A stretch of DNA of 64,000 bases from an uncultured Prevotellaceae bacterium (lineage in GTDB: Bacteria; Bacteroidota; Bacteroidia; Bacteroidales; Bacteroidaceae): NCBI GenBank assembly GCA_900314715.1, contig OMWI01000006.1, forward strand, positions 1-64,000, given 5' to 3'. Under the pieces are notes generated by a model, which was not told the origin of the DNA, searched no databases, and saw nothing but the letters and a program-made list of their open reading frames with translations. Of this stretch, positions 34,457 through 43,167 are shown in pieces (position 1 is the first letter of the stretch; each line of letters opens with the position of its first letter). A program made the translations under genes and the position numbers.

Positions 34457-36826
34457 ATGGGAGTAAGCAAATATTTCACGACGATTGGCAGGGGACATGG
34501 TGCGCCCTGCCAACCAGCCACACGCGAGGAATGGGAAAGTCTGCGCAAGGAGCCTTGGCTGGCGCAGATGTGCGAACGTATCAGAAAAGGCGACGAGCAA
34601 CTGAAACACCGCTTGCCGGTATGGACACCTCATTGCGCGGAGTTTAAGGATAACCACAGGGCGATAGCGGACGCGCTGAAACCGCTTAACCGCTTGATGC
34701 TTGACTTTGACGAGAAAGGGCACACGGACGAGATTATGAGAAGCCTCACCCCCAGCCCCTCTCCGAATGGAGAGGGGAGTGGAATGACAGCAGGGGCGTT
34801 GGTGATATTGCTCGTTGAGGAAAGCGTTCGTCGCGGTACGCATGTGTTGGTGGAACTTCCAGATGGGATGACTGCCGAACAAGCACAGGAAATGATGGCT
34901 ACCATTACGGGATTTACGCCCGACAAGGCCGTGAAAGATGTTTCGAGGTGTATCTATATGGTTCCGCAGGATCATACGAAGTATGTTAGCGAAAAACTTT
35001 TCACGTTTGAAGGTGGAATTAGGAAGGTGGAAGTGGTCGCCAAAGGCGAGGATGAAGTTTTGAAGGACGATGTACTTCTTACTTCAAACCTTGATAACTG
35101 CGCAAAGCGCACCACTTCATCCGTCAACCTTCCTACTTCCTCCGTCTTTAAGGGCCTTCCTTATTCATCCATTATTTCCGAGTGGTTCCGTCGTAATGGA
35201 GGCGAGCCGTCGGAAGGTGAGCGTAATGTGAAGTTGCATAAGTTGGCGGTGAATCTTCGTGCCATTTGCGACAACAGGAAAGAGGTATTGATGGCGATTA
35301 TGCCAAGGTTTGGCTTGTCGGAAACGGAATTGAAATCAATCATTGATTCTGCTTGCAAGGAGAATCCGAAAGGAATATCCAAGATGATGACCTCTATCAT
35401 TGACGATTTAACATCTACTATTTGCCGTTCTGGGGATGAAGAGGTGGATGGTGATTCAAGTAATAGTCAGTCATCATTATTCAATGTTCGATTGAAAAAA
35501 CTACCTATTGGTCTTCGTGAATCATTGATAGGAGTACCCAAAAACATGCAGATGCCCGTGCTTTGTGCGGTGCTGCCGATAGCTGCGGCGTATGCCGACC
35601 AAGTGGAAGTGGAATATTGCGACGGGCAACGGCAGCGATTGGGATTGATGTCGATTATCCGTGGAGAGCAGGCTTCTGGTAAGAGTGTATGCAAGAATGC
35701 GGTGGACGTGTGGAAACGTCAGTTTGAAGAGGAAGATACCTTGGCGCGTCAACGTGAAGAACAATGGAAGGAACGCAAAAAGGCGCGCAAGGCAAACGAG
35801 AAAGCTCCCGATGACCCAAAGGTGCTGATTAGGATGGTGCCTGTTACGGTGAGTTGTTCTACGCTATTGAAGCGATTTAAGAATGCTTGTGGCCATACGC
35901 TTTATTCGTTTGGCGAGGAACTTGATACATTGAGAAAGACGAACGGTGCCGGTTCGTGGAGTTCGAAATACGACATCTATCGCCTTTCGTTCGACCAAGG
36001 TGAATGGGGACAAGATTACAATAGTGACCAGGCAGAGAGTGGCGTGGTGAAGGTTGCCTACAATTGGACGATGCTCGGTACGAATGGCGCAATGCGGAAA
36101 TGTTTCAAGCAAGACAATATTGAGAACGGACTTTCCTCACGAATACTTGTTGCAGAAATGCCCGATGCTTCTTTTGCGAAGATGCCGAAATATGGCCATC
36201 GTACTGCTTATGATGAGGCGCAGATTCAGGAGGCGGTGACCCGTCTGCGTTCGTATTCAGGATTGGTGGATGTTCCTCGTTTGAGAAAAGCCATTGAGAA
36301 ATGGGCAGAAGAAAAGCGCGTGGAAGCAGCCAAGGATATTGACCACGTAAAGGACACCTATCGCAAACGTGCTGCCGTGATTGGCTTCCGATGTGGCGTG
36401 ATTCATCATCTGTTATGCCCATCCCAAACCCTTCTCCAAGGGGAGGGAGAAGACTCAGTACAAGGCAAATTGTCTTCTCTCGGTTGGATGGATAAGAAGG
36501 AGGCAAAATCTTCTATTGACTTTGCGCTCATGATGGCAGAATACACGCTTCAGCAACAGATTGCAGCTTTTGGCGAGGCACTCCAGAAAGAGTATGTCAA
36601 TGCACAAGACGAATGCCAACGATATGGCGTGAATCATAGCATCTTCGACCAACTTGCCCCAACATTCACCATGGACGACCTGCGGACGTTGAAAAAGGGA
36701 TTGTGTGGAGAATCTGCCTTGCGTAACATCATCACACGTTGGCATCGTGACGGTTGGATTGAGAAGAAAGACAATAGGCACTGGTGTAAAATGCCACAAC
36801 GCCACTTTGCCACATTGCCACATTAA
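34457..36826 (+). CDS. VirE N-terminal/DUF3987-like protein of a mobile element, with in-frame repeat insertions
   Basis: A 789-residue protein similar in layout to Bacteroidales VirE/DUF3987 proteins carried by integrated elements. Residues about 1-200 resemble the VirE_N/BT4734 domain (RLMLDFDEKGH, VLVELPDGM). A PriCT-like helical part follows (KLHKLAVNLRAICDNRKEV). Residues about 345-600 resemble the helicase-like DUF3987 part with P-loop RGEQASGKSVC. Family role: replication or primase-helicase functions. Four stretches look like intergenic repeats translated in frame: SLTPSPSPNGEGSG (near residue 96), about residues 187-232, LLQGEGEDS (near 658) and the terminal RHFATLPH. No integrase is in the window. 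Confidence 0.75.
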   Translation: MGVSKYFTTIGRGHGAPCQPATREEWESLRKEPWLAQMCERIRKGDEQLKHRLPVWTPHCAEFKDNHRAIADALKPLNRLMLDFDEKGHTDEIMRSLTPSPSPNGEGSGMTAGALVILLVEESVRRGTHVLVELPDGMTAEQAQEMMATITGFTPDKAVKDVSRCIYMVPQDHTKYVSEKLFTFEGGIRKVEVVAKGEDEVLKDDVLLTSNLDNCAKRTTSSVNLPTSSVFKGLPYSSIISEWFRRNGGEPSEGERNVKLHKLAVNLRAICDNRKEVLMAIMPRFGLSETELKSIIDSACKENPKGISKMMTSIIDDLTSTICRSGDEEVDGDSSNSQSSLFNVRLKKLPIGLRESLIGVPKNMQMPVLCAVLPIAAAYADQVEVEYCDGQRQRLGLMSIIRGEQASGKSVCKNAVDVWKRQFEEEDTLARQREEQWKERKKARKANEKAPDDPKVLIRMVPVTVSCSTLLKRFKNACGHTLYSFGEELDTLRKTNGAGSWSSKYDIYRLSFDQGEWGQDYNSDQAESGVVKVAYNWTMLGTNGAMRKCFKQDNIENGLSSRILVAEMPDASFAKMPKYGHRTAYDEAQIQEAVTRLRSYSGLVDVPRLRKAIEKWAEEKRVEAAKDIDHVKDTYRKRAAVIGFRCGVIHHLLCPSQTLLQGEGEDSVQGKLSSLGWMDKKEAKSSIDFALMMAEYTLQQQIAAFGEALQKEYVNAQDECQRYGVNHSIFDQLAPTFTMDDLRTLKKGLCGESALRNIITRWHRDGWIEKKDNRHWCKMPQRHFATLPH
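34743..34785 (+). repeat. palindromic repeat inside coding sequence
   Basis: CCCCTCTCC GAAT GGAGAGGGG forms a perfect 9-bp hairpin within the frame, encoding TPSPSPNGEGS. A weaker relative (CTTCTCCAAGGGGAGGGAGAAG) lies at 36,430-36,452 in the same gene. Confidence 0.8.
35015..35150. repeat. AGGAAGGTGGAAG element inside coding sequence
   Basis: The left arm shares 21 identical nt with the intergenic element at 21,142-21,162; the right arm AACCTTCCTACTTCCTCC is inverted relative to it. The whole is read in frame. Confidence 0.7.
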
Positions 36827-36830
36827 GGTG
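36786..36830 (+). repeat. (GCCACATT)n array, copy 2, at the gene's 3' end
   Basis: Encodes the last residues KMPQRHFATLPH and includes the stop codon. Its last 23 nt match 31,975-31,997 exactly. Confidence 0.85.
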
Positions 36831-36885
36831 GTTTACAATTCCCCTAATGGCATTGATGTGGTGAAAAACAAGATTAGATGATGTC

Positions 36886-36930
36886 AGCCAGCCATGCGGA
36901 AACATTTGGTTTTTGCGTGGCTGGCTACTA
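36886..36930. terminator. hairpin between the mobile-element gene and the glycosidase gene
   Basis: AGCCAGCCATGC and GCGTGGCTGGCT form a 12-bp stem (one G-U) with a roughly 20-nt loop. There is no T-run, so a terminator role is uncertain. Confidence 0.45.
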
Positions 36931-36978
36931 TTTATCGTTAATCTTCCAAAAATAATCGTTACTTCCATGAATTTTTGC

Positions 36979-36986
36979 TATCTTTG
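36979..36986 (+). promoter_or_regulatory. -7 box for the secreted glycosidase
   Basis: TATCTTTG, 31 nt before the ATG at 37,017; it lies inside the longer frame beginning 36,975 and thus rules that start out. Confidence 0.65.
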
Positions 36987-37016
36987 CGCAAAGATAACCA
37001 TAAAAAGAAAAAGGCA

Positions 37017-39203
37017 ATGAGAAAGTTGACATTGGCACTGGTGTTGATGTTGGGCATAGGACAGGCTGTGGCTCAACCGATTGATCGTAAGGAAGTGGTA
37101 ACGCGAAACAACCCGCACGTAACGTCTATGGACAAGATGGCATCTTTGTCGGTGGGAAACGGACACTTTGCCTTTACGGTGGACGGTACGGGCTTGCAGA
37201 CGTTTCCCGAGGAATATAGCACGGGTGTGCCGTTGGGTACGATGAGCGACTGGGGATGGCACTCGTTTGGCAACTCGGAGAGGTATCAAGTGAAGGAGGT
37301 GCTGGTGGAGCGCGACTTCGGTAGGGGACGGAAGGAACCGTATGCTGGTCAGTTTAAGGAACCAGGTAGGCAGAAGGATGCGGAGAGTTATTTCCGTGCC
37401 AACCCTCATCGCCTGCACTTGGGAACCATCGGCCTTGACTTGGAGGATATGTCGGAGGTGAAGGATGTTGACCAGACGTTGGACCTATGGAAAGGAAAGA
37501 TAGACAGCAAGTTTACGTATAAGGGACAGAAATATCATGTGGAGACGGTGGTAGACCCAACGGGCAGCGTGGTGTCTTCGCGTATCAACTCTGACGGTGA
37601 GATTGCGGTGAAGATTCGTTTCCCATACCCCACGGGAAAGCATACCGACGACGGTTGTGATTGGAACCCCCAAAACGATAGGCTTCACAGCACCGAAGTG
37701 GTTAAGGGCAGGGGTGTGCTGGAAGTGGTGCATACTTTCCCGTTAAGCTTTTCTTATGTAACGAGTTATTGGATGTATCTTAGTTGGATAGGCGACGCGA
37801 AGGTGCGTATCCCTACTGGCCAAAAACATACGATTATCCTGAAGTCGAAGACGGGAACGCTTGATTTCACTTGTCAGTTTGAGCGGAACGCCCGTCCGAA
37901 CATTATGATTGAGCCGTTTGCCGAACATGCCATTCGTGCTGGACAGGTATGGAACAATTTCTGGAAAGAGGGCGGTATCGTGGATTTCTCGCACGTGAAG
38001 GATAGTAGGGCGAAGGAATTGGAGCGTCGCGTAATCCTCAGCAATTACCTCATGATGGTGAACGACGCGGGAAACACGCCTCCTCAAGAGACGGGACTGA
38101 CCTATAACTCATGGTTCGGAAAGTTCCACCTTGAGATGGAGTGGTGGCACCAAGCCCAGTTTGCCTTGTGGGGACGACCCACGTTTGTTGCCAAGACGCT
38201 GTCGTGGTATTATACCGTGATGGAGAAAGCCAAGGAGATTGCCCAACGACAAGGATTCGGGGGCGTGAGATGGATGAAGATGACCGACCCGACGGGTAGG
38301 GAGGCACCATCGAACGTGGGTTCGTATCTGATATGGCAACAGCCGCATCCTATCTATCTGGCGGAACTGGTGTACAGGACGCAAGTGGGAAGGTATGTGG
38401 CCACCAAGAACGAAAATAGCATGTTGTCGCCTGAAGAAGTAAAGGAGAGGCGAGAAATGGGCAATAAAATCTTGAAGGCTTATGACTTGCTGGTGGAGCA
38501 GACTGCACAATTCATGTACTCGTTTGCCACGGTAGACGATATAAAGAAGCGGTTTGTGTTGAAGGGTTGCATCCCCGCACAAGAGACGTTGAAAGCCGAC
38601 TCCACCGTGAATCCGCCCTTTGAGTTGTCGTATTGGCTTTGGGGCTTGGAGACCGCACAGAAATGGCGTGAGCGTATGGGCAAACCACGCGACGAACAAT
38701 GGGATTTGGTGATTAAGAACCTTTCGCCATTGGCTTACAATGAGGACTCTCTTTACTTGGCTGCCGAGTCGGCTCCGCAAACCTATAAGGACATTCGATT
38801 CTATAGCGACCATCCTGCCGTGCTCGGTGCGGTAGGCATCTTGCCACAAAACAAGTTGGTGAATGACGACATCATGCGCAAGACGTTGGACTGGGTGTGG
38901 AATAACTGGAATTGGGACAAGACGTGGGGATGGGACTTCCCGATGGTGGCTATGTGTGCCGCCAGGTTGGGCGAACCGCAACGTGCCGTTGATGCCCTGC
39001 TCATGGACAAGCGCACCAATACATATTTAGTGAATGGCCACAACTATCAAGACGACCGTTTGCGCTGCTATCTGCCAGGCAACGGAGGATTGCTGACGGC
39101 TATCGCGATGATGTGTGCAGGTTGGGATGGTTCGACGGGAAAGAACCCTGGATTCCCAGCCGATTGGGATGTGCGTTGGGAAGGCTTGCTTCCGTTGCCA
39201 TAA
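37017..39203 (+). CDS. secreted six-hairpin glycosidase-like protein
   Basis: A 728-residue exported protein with signal peptide MRKLTLALVLMLGIGQAVAQ. An N-terminal beta-sandwich region contains SVGNGHFAFTVDGTGLQTFPEEY, as in GH65-type enzymes. A helical (alpha/alpha)6 barrel starts about residue 320 (WNNFWKEGGIVDF) and has NSWFGKFHLEMEWWHQAQFALWGR, where the Glu of LEMEWWH is the likely catalytic acid, then ANQ-like C-terminal blocks. The exact family and substrate are not fixed; phosphorylase or hydrolase activity on a plant or host glycan is plausible. It stands alone with its own promoter. GC-rich compared with its neighbours. Confidence 0.65.
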   Translation: MRKLTLALVLMLGIGQAVAQPIDRKEVVTRNNPHVTSMDKMASLSVGNGHFAFTVDGTGLQTFPEEYSTGVPLGTMSDWGWHSFGNSERYQVKEVLVERDFGRGRKEPYAGQFKEPGRQKDAESYFRANPHRLHLGTIGLDLEDMSEVKDVDQTLDLWKGKIDSKFTYKGQKYHVETVVDPTGSVVSSRINSDGEIAVKIRFPYPTGKHTDDGCDWNPQNDRLHSTEVVKGRGVLEVVHTFPLSFSYVTSYWMYLSWIGDAKVRIPTGQKHTIILKSKTGTLDFTCQFERNARPNIMIEPFAEHAIRAGQVWNNFWKEGGIVDFSHVKDSRAKELERRVILSNYLMMVNDAGNTPPQETGLTYNSWFGKFHLEMEWWHQAQFALWGRPTFVAKTLSWYYTVMEKAKEIAQRQGFGGVRWMKMTDPTGREAPSNVGSYLIWQQPHPIYLAELVYRTQVGRYVATKNENSMLSPEEVKERREMGNKILKAYDLLVEQTAQFMYSFATVDDIKKRFVLKGCIPAQETLKADSTVNPPFELSYWLWGLETAQKWRERMGKPRDEQWDLVIKNLSPLAYNEDSLYLAAESAPQTYKDIRFYSDHPAVLGAVGILPQNKLVNDDIMRKTLDWVWNNWNWDKTWGWDFPMVAMCAARLGEPQRAVDALLMDKRTNTYLVNGHNYQDDRLRCYLPGNGGLLTAIAMMCAGWDGSTGKNPGFPADWDVRWEGLLPLP

Positions 39204-39219
39204 TAACGAAGGCGATTGC

Positions 39220-39987
39220 CTATAGATGATGAAATAGGCGGAAATAGATGTCGTCTTTGTTGACGAACTTTCTGATGAGACCTTGGGCATTGAGTTCTTC
39301 GGCGGTGCCAGTGGTCAAGCCATTTTGCTTGTCTAACAACCAAATGGTGTCGGCCATCTGAAGCGCCAACTCAAGGTCGTGGGTGCTGAGGAAGATGGTC
39401 TTATCCAATTCGTGCGCCAATCTCTTGAGCAATTGCATCACGTCGACCTTGCTGGGATAGTCGAGGAAAGCCGTCGGTTCGTCGAGGATGATAATCGGCG
39501 TTTCTTGTGCCAATGCCTTCGCTATCATGACCTTTTGTTTCTCCCCGTCGCTCAAAGAGTGGATAGGGGAGTCTTTCAAAGCCACGATTCCCACCATTTG
39601 CAAGGCCTCTTCCACGACCTCTTGATCATGTCTTGACAACGTGCCCCAGAATCCCGTGTAAGGCGAACGACCTAAGCCAATCAACTCGTTGACGGTGATG
39701 TTTAGCACGTCGGGCTTGTCGGTCAACACCACGCTGACCAGCTTAGACATTTGTTTGATGGAAAGCGAAGTGATGTCGTTGCCATTCAACAATATTTGGC
39801 CGCCAATCACGGGTTGGAAGGCGGTAATGGTGCGCAAGAGGGTGGATTTTCCTACGCCGTTTGCACCTATCAAGCAAGTGAGTTGTCCGCTGAAGATGGT
39901 GGCATTGAGCGTTTCCATCACCATCTTCGTCGTTCCCTTCTTGATGCGGTAGCCGATGGATAAGTCTTTGAGTTGAATGGTTTCCAT
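39220..39987 (-). CDS. ABC transporter ATP-binding protein (FecE/BtuD type)
   Basis: A 255-residue ATPase: Walker A LIGANGVGKST (about residues 35-45), signature LSDGEKQKVMIAKAL, Walker B IIILDEPTAFLD, H-loop STHD. It is most like the ATPases of iron-siderophore, heme or cobalamin importers. The matching FecCD-type permease and binding protein are not adjacent. Start METIQLKDLS at 39,987 is chosen because a -7 box overlaps the first codons of the longer frame. Confidence 0.9.
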   Translation of the reverse strand: METIQLKDLSIGYRIKKGTTKMVMETLNATIFSGQLTCLIGANGVGKSTLLRTITAFQPVIGGQILLNGNDITSLSIKQMSKLVSVVLTDKPDVLNITVNELIGLGRSPYTGFWGTLSRHDQEVVEEALQMVGIVALKDSPIHSLSDGEKQKVMIAKALAQETPIIILDEPTAFLDYPSKVDVMQLLKRLAHELDKTIFLSTHDLELALQMADTIWLLDKQNGLTTGTAEELNAQGLIRKFVNKDDIYFRLFHHL

Positions 39988-39992
39988 GACGA

Positions 39993-40000
39993 CAAAGGTA
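39993..40000 (-). promoter_or_regulatory. -7 box for the lone ABC ATPase
   Basis: Minus-strand TACCTTTG ends 6 nt before the ATG, so the transcript would begin at or next to the start codon (leaderless). Confidence 0.45.
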
Positions 40001-40053
40001 ATCATTTTGTGGAGTTTATCCCAATAGTGTTTGTAAGTTTATGAGTTTTTAAG

Positions 40054-40061
40054 TAAATTTG
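40054..40061 (+). promoter_or_regulatory. -7 box for the SF1 helicase gene
   Basis: TAAATTTG, 10 nt before the ATG at 40,072; divergent from the ABC ATPase promoter. Confidence 0.55.
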
Positions 40062-40071
40062 CACTTGAATT

Positions 40072-41955
40072 ATGAATCAATCATCACCCATTCTCCAACT
40101 CCAACGTCAACGGATGTTGCTGGAGATAGAATACTATTTTGAGAAAGAAGCCTTTCGCAAGCAAACCGAGACAATGGGTTTGCAACGAAAGGTGAAGCGC
40201 GGTGATGCTTGGTTTCCCGTGAAGGTGGGGAAAAGTTATTATAATTCCCTGAATCAGTTGGCGGTGGAAGTATATCGTACAACCGACCAAGATATTGAGC
40301 ACAACTTTGAGTTTGGTCGCCCCGTGTGTTTCTTCAAAATCAAGGAAGACGGGAAGACGATTCAATATTATTCGTTTACCGCCACGGTGTCGTACGTGGA
40401 TGGCGATAGGATGGTGGTTACCGTTCCAGACAATACCCACGTGATAGACTTGCAAGACGCCAAGCAACTGGGAGTGCAATTGTTTTTCGACGAGACTTCG
40501 TATCGCACGATGTTTGAGGCACTCGACCGTGTGATGAAAGCCAAAAACAATCGTTTGGCTCATCTTCGCGACTTGTTTTATTCCTCGCAAAAGGTGGAGC
40601 GATTTACCTTTGAGCCGATGCGATTTCCGTGGTTGAATCCTTCGCAAGAGAAAGCCGTTAACGACGTATTGCGTTCTAAGGATGTGATGGTGGTTCATGG
40701 TCCTCCAGGAACGGGAAAGACCACTACGCTCGTAGAGGCTATCTACGAAACATTGCATCGTGAAAGTCAAGTGTTGGTTTGTGCGCAAAGCAACATGGCG
40801 GTGGATTGGATTAGCGAGAAACTGGTAGATAGAGGCGTGAATGTGTTGCGCATTGGCAATCCCACGCGCGTCAACGACAAGATGCTCTCGTTTACTTACG
40901 AACGACGGTTTGAATCGCATCCCGATTATCCGCAATTGTGGGCAATAAGAAAGGCGATACGCGACTTGAGGGGAATGAAAAAGCGGGGTAGTGAAAGTTA
41001 TCACCAGAAGATGGAACGGTTGAAAAGTCGTGCGATGGAATTGGAAATCCGCATCAACGCGGAGTTGTTTGGTGAGGCTCGCGTAATCGCTTCCACATTG
41101 GTAGGTTCTGCTAATCGCTTGTTGGAAGGACAGAAATTCGCCACCTTATTTATAGACGAGGCGGCACAAGCATTAGAAGCCGCTTGTTGGATTCCCATTC
41201 GCAGGTGTTCGCGCGTCATCTTTGCAGGCGACCATTGTCAGTTGCCACCCACCATCAAGAGTCTTCCCGCGTTGAAAGGTGGATTGGGAAAGACGTTGAT
41301 GGAACGAATCGTGGAGAACAAGCCCGAAGTGGTGACGTTGCTCAACGTGCAATATCGCATGAACGAGGAAATCATGCGTTTCTCCTCTGATTGGTTCTAT
41401 GATGGAAAAGTGGAGAGTGCTCCGCAAATCAAGTATCGTGGAATCTTGGATTTCGATACGCCGATGGTGTGGGTAGATACCTCAGAATTGGGCGAAAGAG
41501 AACAATTTGTTGGTGAGAGTTTTGGAAGAATCAACAAGGCAGAAGCCGAACTCACGCTCAAGACCTTGCAAGATTATTTCACCAAGATTGGTAAGTCGCG
41601 TATCTTGGAAGAACAAATAGACGTGGGCGTGATTTCTCCTTATCGAGCACAAGTGCAATATCTCCGTTCATTGGTGAAGAAACGAGACTTCTTCAAACCT
41701 TATCGACGTTTGATAACCATCAACACGGTAGATGGCTTCCAAGGACAAGAGCGAGATGTAATCCTCATTTCCCTCGTCCGTTCTAACGACGAAGGACAAA
41801 TAGGATTCCTCCGCGATTTGCGAAGAATGAATGTCGCCATTACTCGCGCTCGCATGAAGCTCATCATCCTTGGCGATAAAACCACGATGGTAAAACATCC
41901 CTTCTACAAGAAATTGTATGAGTATGTGGAAGGATTGAAATACGAAAACGATTAA
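40072..41955 (+). CDS. SF1B helicase, UPF1/IGHMBP2-like
   Basis: A 627-residue AAA/Upf1-type helicase. An N-terminal OB-like region (about 1-190) is followed by Walker A VVHGPPGTGKTTTLVE (about residues 206-221), motif Ia QSNMAVD, Walker B LFIDEAAQALEA, motif III GDHCQLPPTI, motif IV-V VQYRMNEEIM, VDGFQGQERDVI and motif VI VAITRARMK. Members unwind RNA or DNA; the cellular role of bacterial forms is unclear. Such genes are widespread in Bacteroidales and usually stand outside defence islands, so it is treated as housekeeping. The next gene follows after 11 nt. Confidence 0.92.
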   Translation: MNQSSPILQLQRQRMLLEIEYYFEKEAFRKQTETMGLQRKVKRGDAWFPVKVGKSYYNSLNQLAVEVYRTTDQDIEHNFEFGRPVCFFKIKEDGKTIQYYSFTATVSYVDGDRMVVTVPDNTHVIDLQDAKQLGVQLFFDETSYRTMFEALDRVMKAKNNRLAHLRDLFYSSQKVERFTFEPMRFPWLNPSQEKAVNDVLRSKDVMVVHGPPGTGKTTTLVEAIYETLHRESQVLVCAQSNMAVDWISEKLVDRGVNVLRIGNPTRVNDKMLSFTYERRFESHPDYPQLWAIRKAIRDLRGMKKRGSESYHQKMERLKSRAMELEIRINAELFGEARVIASTLVGSANRLLEGQKFATLFIDEAAQALEAACWIPIRRCSRVIFAGDHCQLPPTIKSLPALKGGLGKTLMERIVENKPEVVTLLNVQYRMNEEIMRFSSDWFYDGKVESAPQIKYRGILDFDTPMVWVDTSELGEREQFVGESFGRINKAEAELTLKTLQDYFTKIGKSRILEEQIDVGVISPYRAQVQYLRSLVKKRDFFKPYRRLITINTVDGFQGQERDVILISLVRSNDEGQIGFLRDLRRMNVAITRARMKLIILGDKTTMVKHPFYKKLYEYVEGLKYEND

Positions 41956-41966
41956 AAACATTTTAT

Positions 41967-42359
41967 ATGTTACAACGAGATTATTTCATTCGGATTATTG
42001 AGGAATTTACGGCGGCTTTGGCGCGTTTCTTAGAGAAAAAAGAGGGCGAACAACGACAGAGATACTTGGAAGACCTCTATCGCCAATACGTGGGCGACTA
42101 TACCTTGTTGAGGAATTTCACGGTAGATGAGGCGTTTCAATATGCACTTGACCAATGGAAACCCGAAGAGCGAGTTGACCGATTGGAGATGTTGGCTGAG
42201 TTGTATTTCGTGGAAGGCAAGGGAAAACAGAATCCCCTTCGTGATATGTTATTGCAAAAGGCTTATTCTCTTTTCGATTATGTGGACGGGAATAGTCAAT
42301 CGTTCTCCCTTTCTCGCCAACAGAAAATGGCGGAAATCAATCGTTTGTTGAATAAATAG
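41967..42359 (+). CDS. small hypothetical protein linked to the helicase
   Basis: A 130-residue soluble alpha-helical protein, not recognised by family. It opens MLQRDYFIRIIEEFTAALARFLEKK and has a charged middle (KPEERVDRLEMLAELYFVEG) that could form a TPR-like helical pair. Its 11-nt distance from the helicase gene and shared terminator suggest one operon and possibly a partner role. Confidence 0.75.
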   Translation: MLQRDYFIRIIEEFTAALARFLEKKEGEQRQRYLEDLYRQYVGDYTLLRNFTVDEAFQYALDQWKPEERVDRLEMLAELYFVEGKGKQNPLRDMLLQKAYSLFDYVDGNSQSFSLSRQQKMAEINRLLNK

Positions 42360-42361
42360 CT

Positions 42362-42465
42362 ATTGTATAGAGCGTGTATATGACGTGTATACAACGTGTA
42401 TATGATAGAAATACACCGTGTATATGCATGAAATACAAAGTGTATACACCATATATACAACAAGA
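42362..42465. repeat. iterated GTGTATAC palindromes
   Basis: Units such as GCGTGTATATGAC, GTGTATACAACGTGTATATG and TACACCGTGTATATGC recur about every 20 nt; same family as 8,910-8,998. Confidence 0.7.
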
Positions 42466-42470
42466 ATAAA

Positions 42471-42500
42471 CCCCATGTGCAAACGACACATGGGGTTTTT
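42471..42500 (+). terminator. intrinsic terminator of the helicase operon
   Basis: CCCCATGTG, loop, CACATGGGG, then TTTTT. Confidence 0.8.
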
Positions 42501-42553
42501 ACGAAATGTATATATATTTTTGAGAGAGAGAATAAGTTCTTTTCAGATGAAGA

Positions 42554-43156
42554 TTATGATTCCGTTAGTTCTTCTATTTGGTCGATAATCTCCTGATAAT
42601 TGCGTTGCGTCTTATAGTGAATGCTCAATCCAATTATCAATCCGATAGCACCTCCGAAGCCTCCACCAATGAGAAAGGGCATCATTTCGTCAGAGCCACC
42701 TTTTTTAAATACCTCCCAAGCGAACCACCCTAACCAAAGAATACTCATGGGAATACCAAAGAAAAGCCAGTCGCTATCGAACTTCTTGGCACGAGCAGCC
42801 TTTTTCCTTACGTCAACCAAATTGTTTCGCAAAAATCCAGGGTCTCGTAAATCCTTGCTGTTGTAAAAGGTAGCACCCAAGCAGATGAGCATGAGGATGC
42901 TGGTTCCAATCCAAAAAGCAACTGAGAATCCCGATAGTTGTACGAAAGCCCAATATCCGTAGGGAATCATAAAGAGGCTAATAGCCATGATGATGAAATA
43001 TCGGCGGTTGATGCTTGATACGGTCTTTTTCATGGAGTTGCGGATAACGCGTTCGTTCACTATTTCTTGGTGCTCCAGCTTCTTCTTCAAGATATTCAAT
43101 TGTTGACGCATATCGTCAAACTGGGTATTGTCGAATGTTGTTCCAAAGTCGTTCAT
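42554..43156 (-). CDS. membrane protein, candidate anti-sigma partner
   Basis: A 200-residue protein with a coiled-coil-prone cytoplasmic N-terminus (DDMRQQLNILKKKLEHQEIV, about residues 14-33), then about four membrane helices (YFIIMAISLFMIPYGYWAF, FWIGTSILMLICLGATFY, WLFFGIPMSILWLGWFAWEV, MPFLIGGGFGGAIGLIIGL) and a polar tail. It is encoded 11 nt after the sigma factor at 43.2 kb, the position where anti-sigma factors are usually found. No zinc-finger or FecR-type anti-sigma domain is visible, so the role is inferred from position only. Confidence 0.7.
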   Translation of the reverse strand: MNDFGTTFDNTQFDDMRQQLNILKKKLEHQEIVNERVIRNSMKKTVSSINRRYFIIMAISLFMIPYGYWAFVQLSGFSVAFWIGTSILMLICLGATFYNSKDLRDPGFLRNNLVDVRKKAARAKKFDSDWLFFGIPMSILWLGWFAWEVFKKGGSDEMMPFLIGGGFGGAIGLIIGLSIHYKTQRNYQEIIDQIEELTES

Positions 43157-43167
43157 AATGAGTGATT

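Noticed and set aside
34457-36826. Complete conjugative or phage element
   Set aside because: No integrase, relaxase, mobilisation or structural genes are present; only one replication-type gene and unknown neighbours.
40072-42359. Helicase plus small protein as a defence system
   Set aside because: The UPF1-like helicase is widespread in Bacteroidales outside defence contexts, and no nuclease, protease or other effector is linked.
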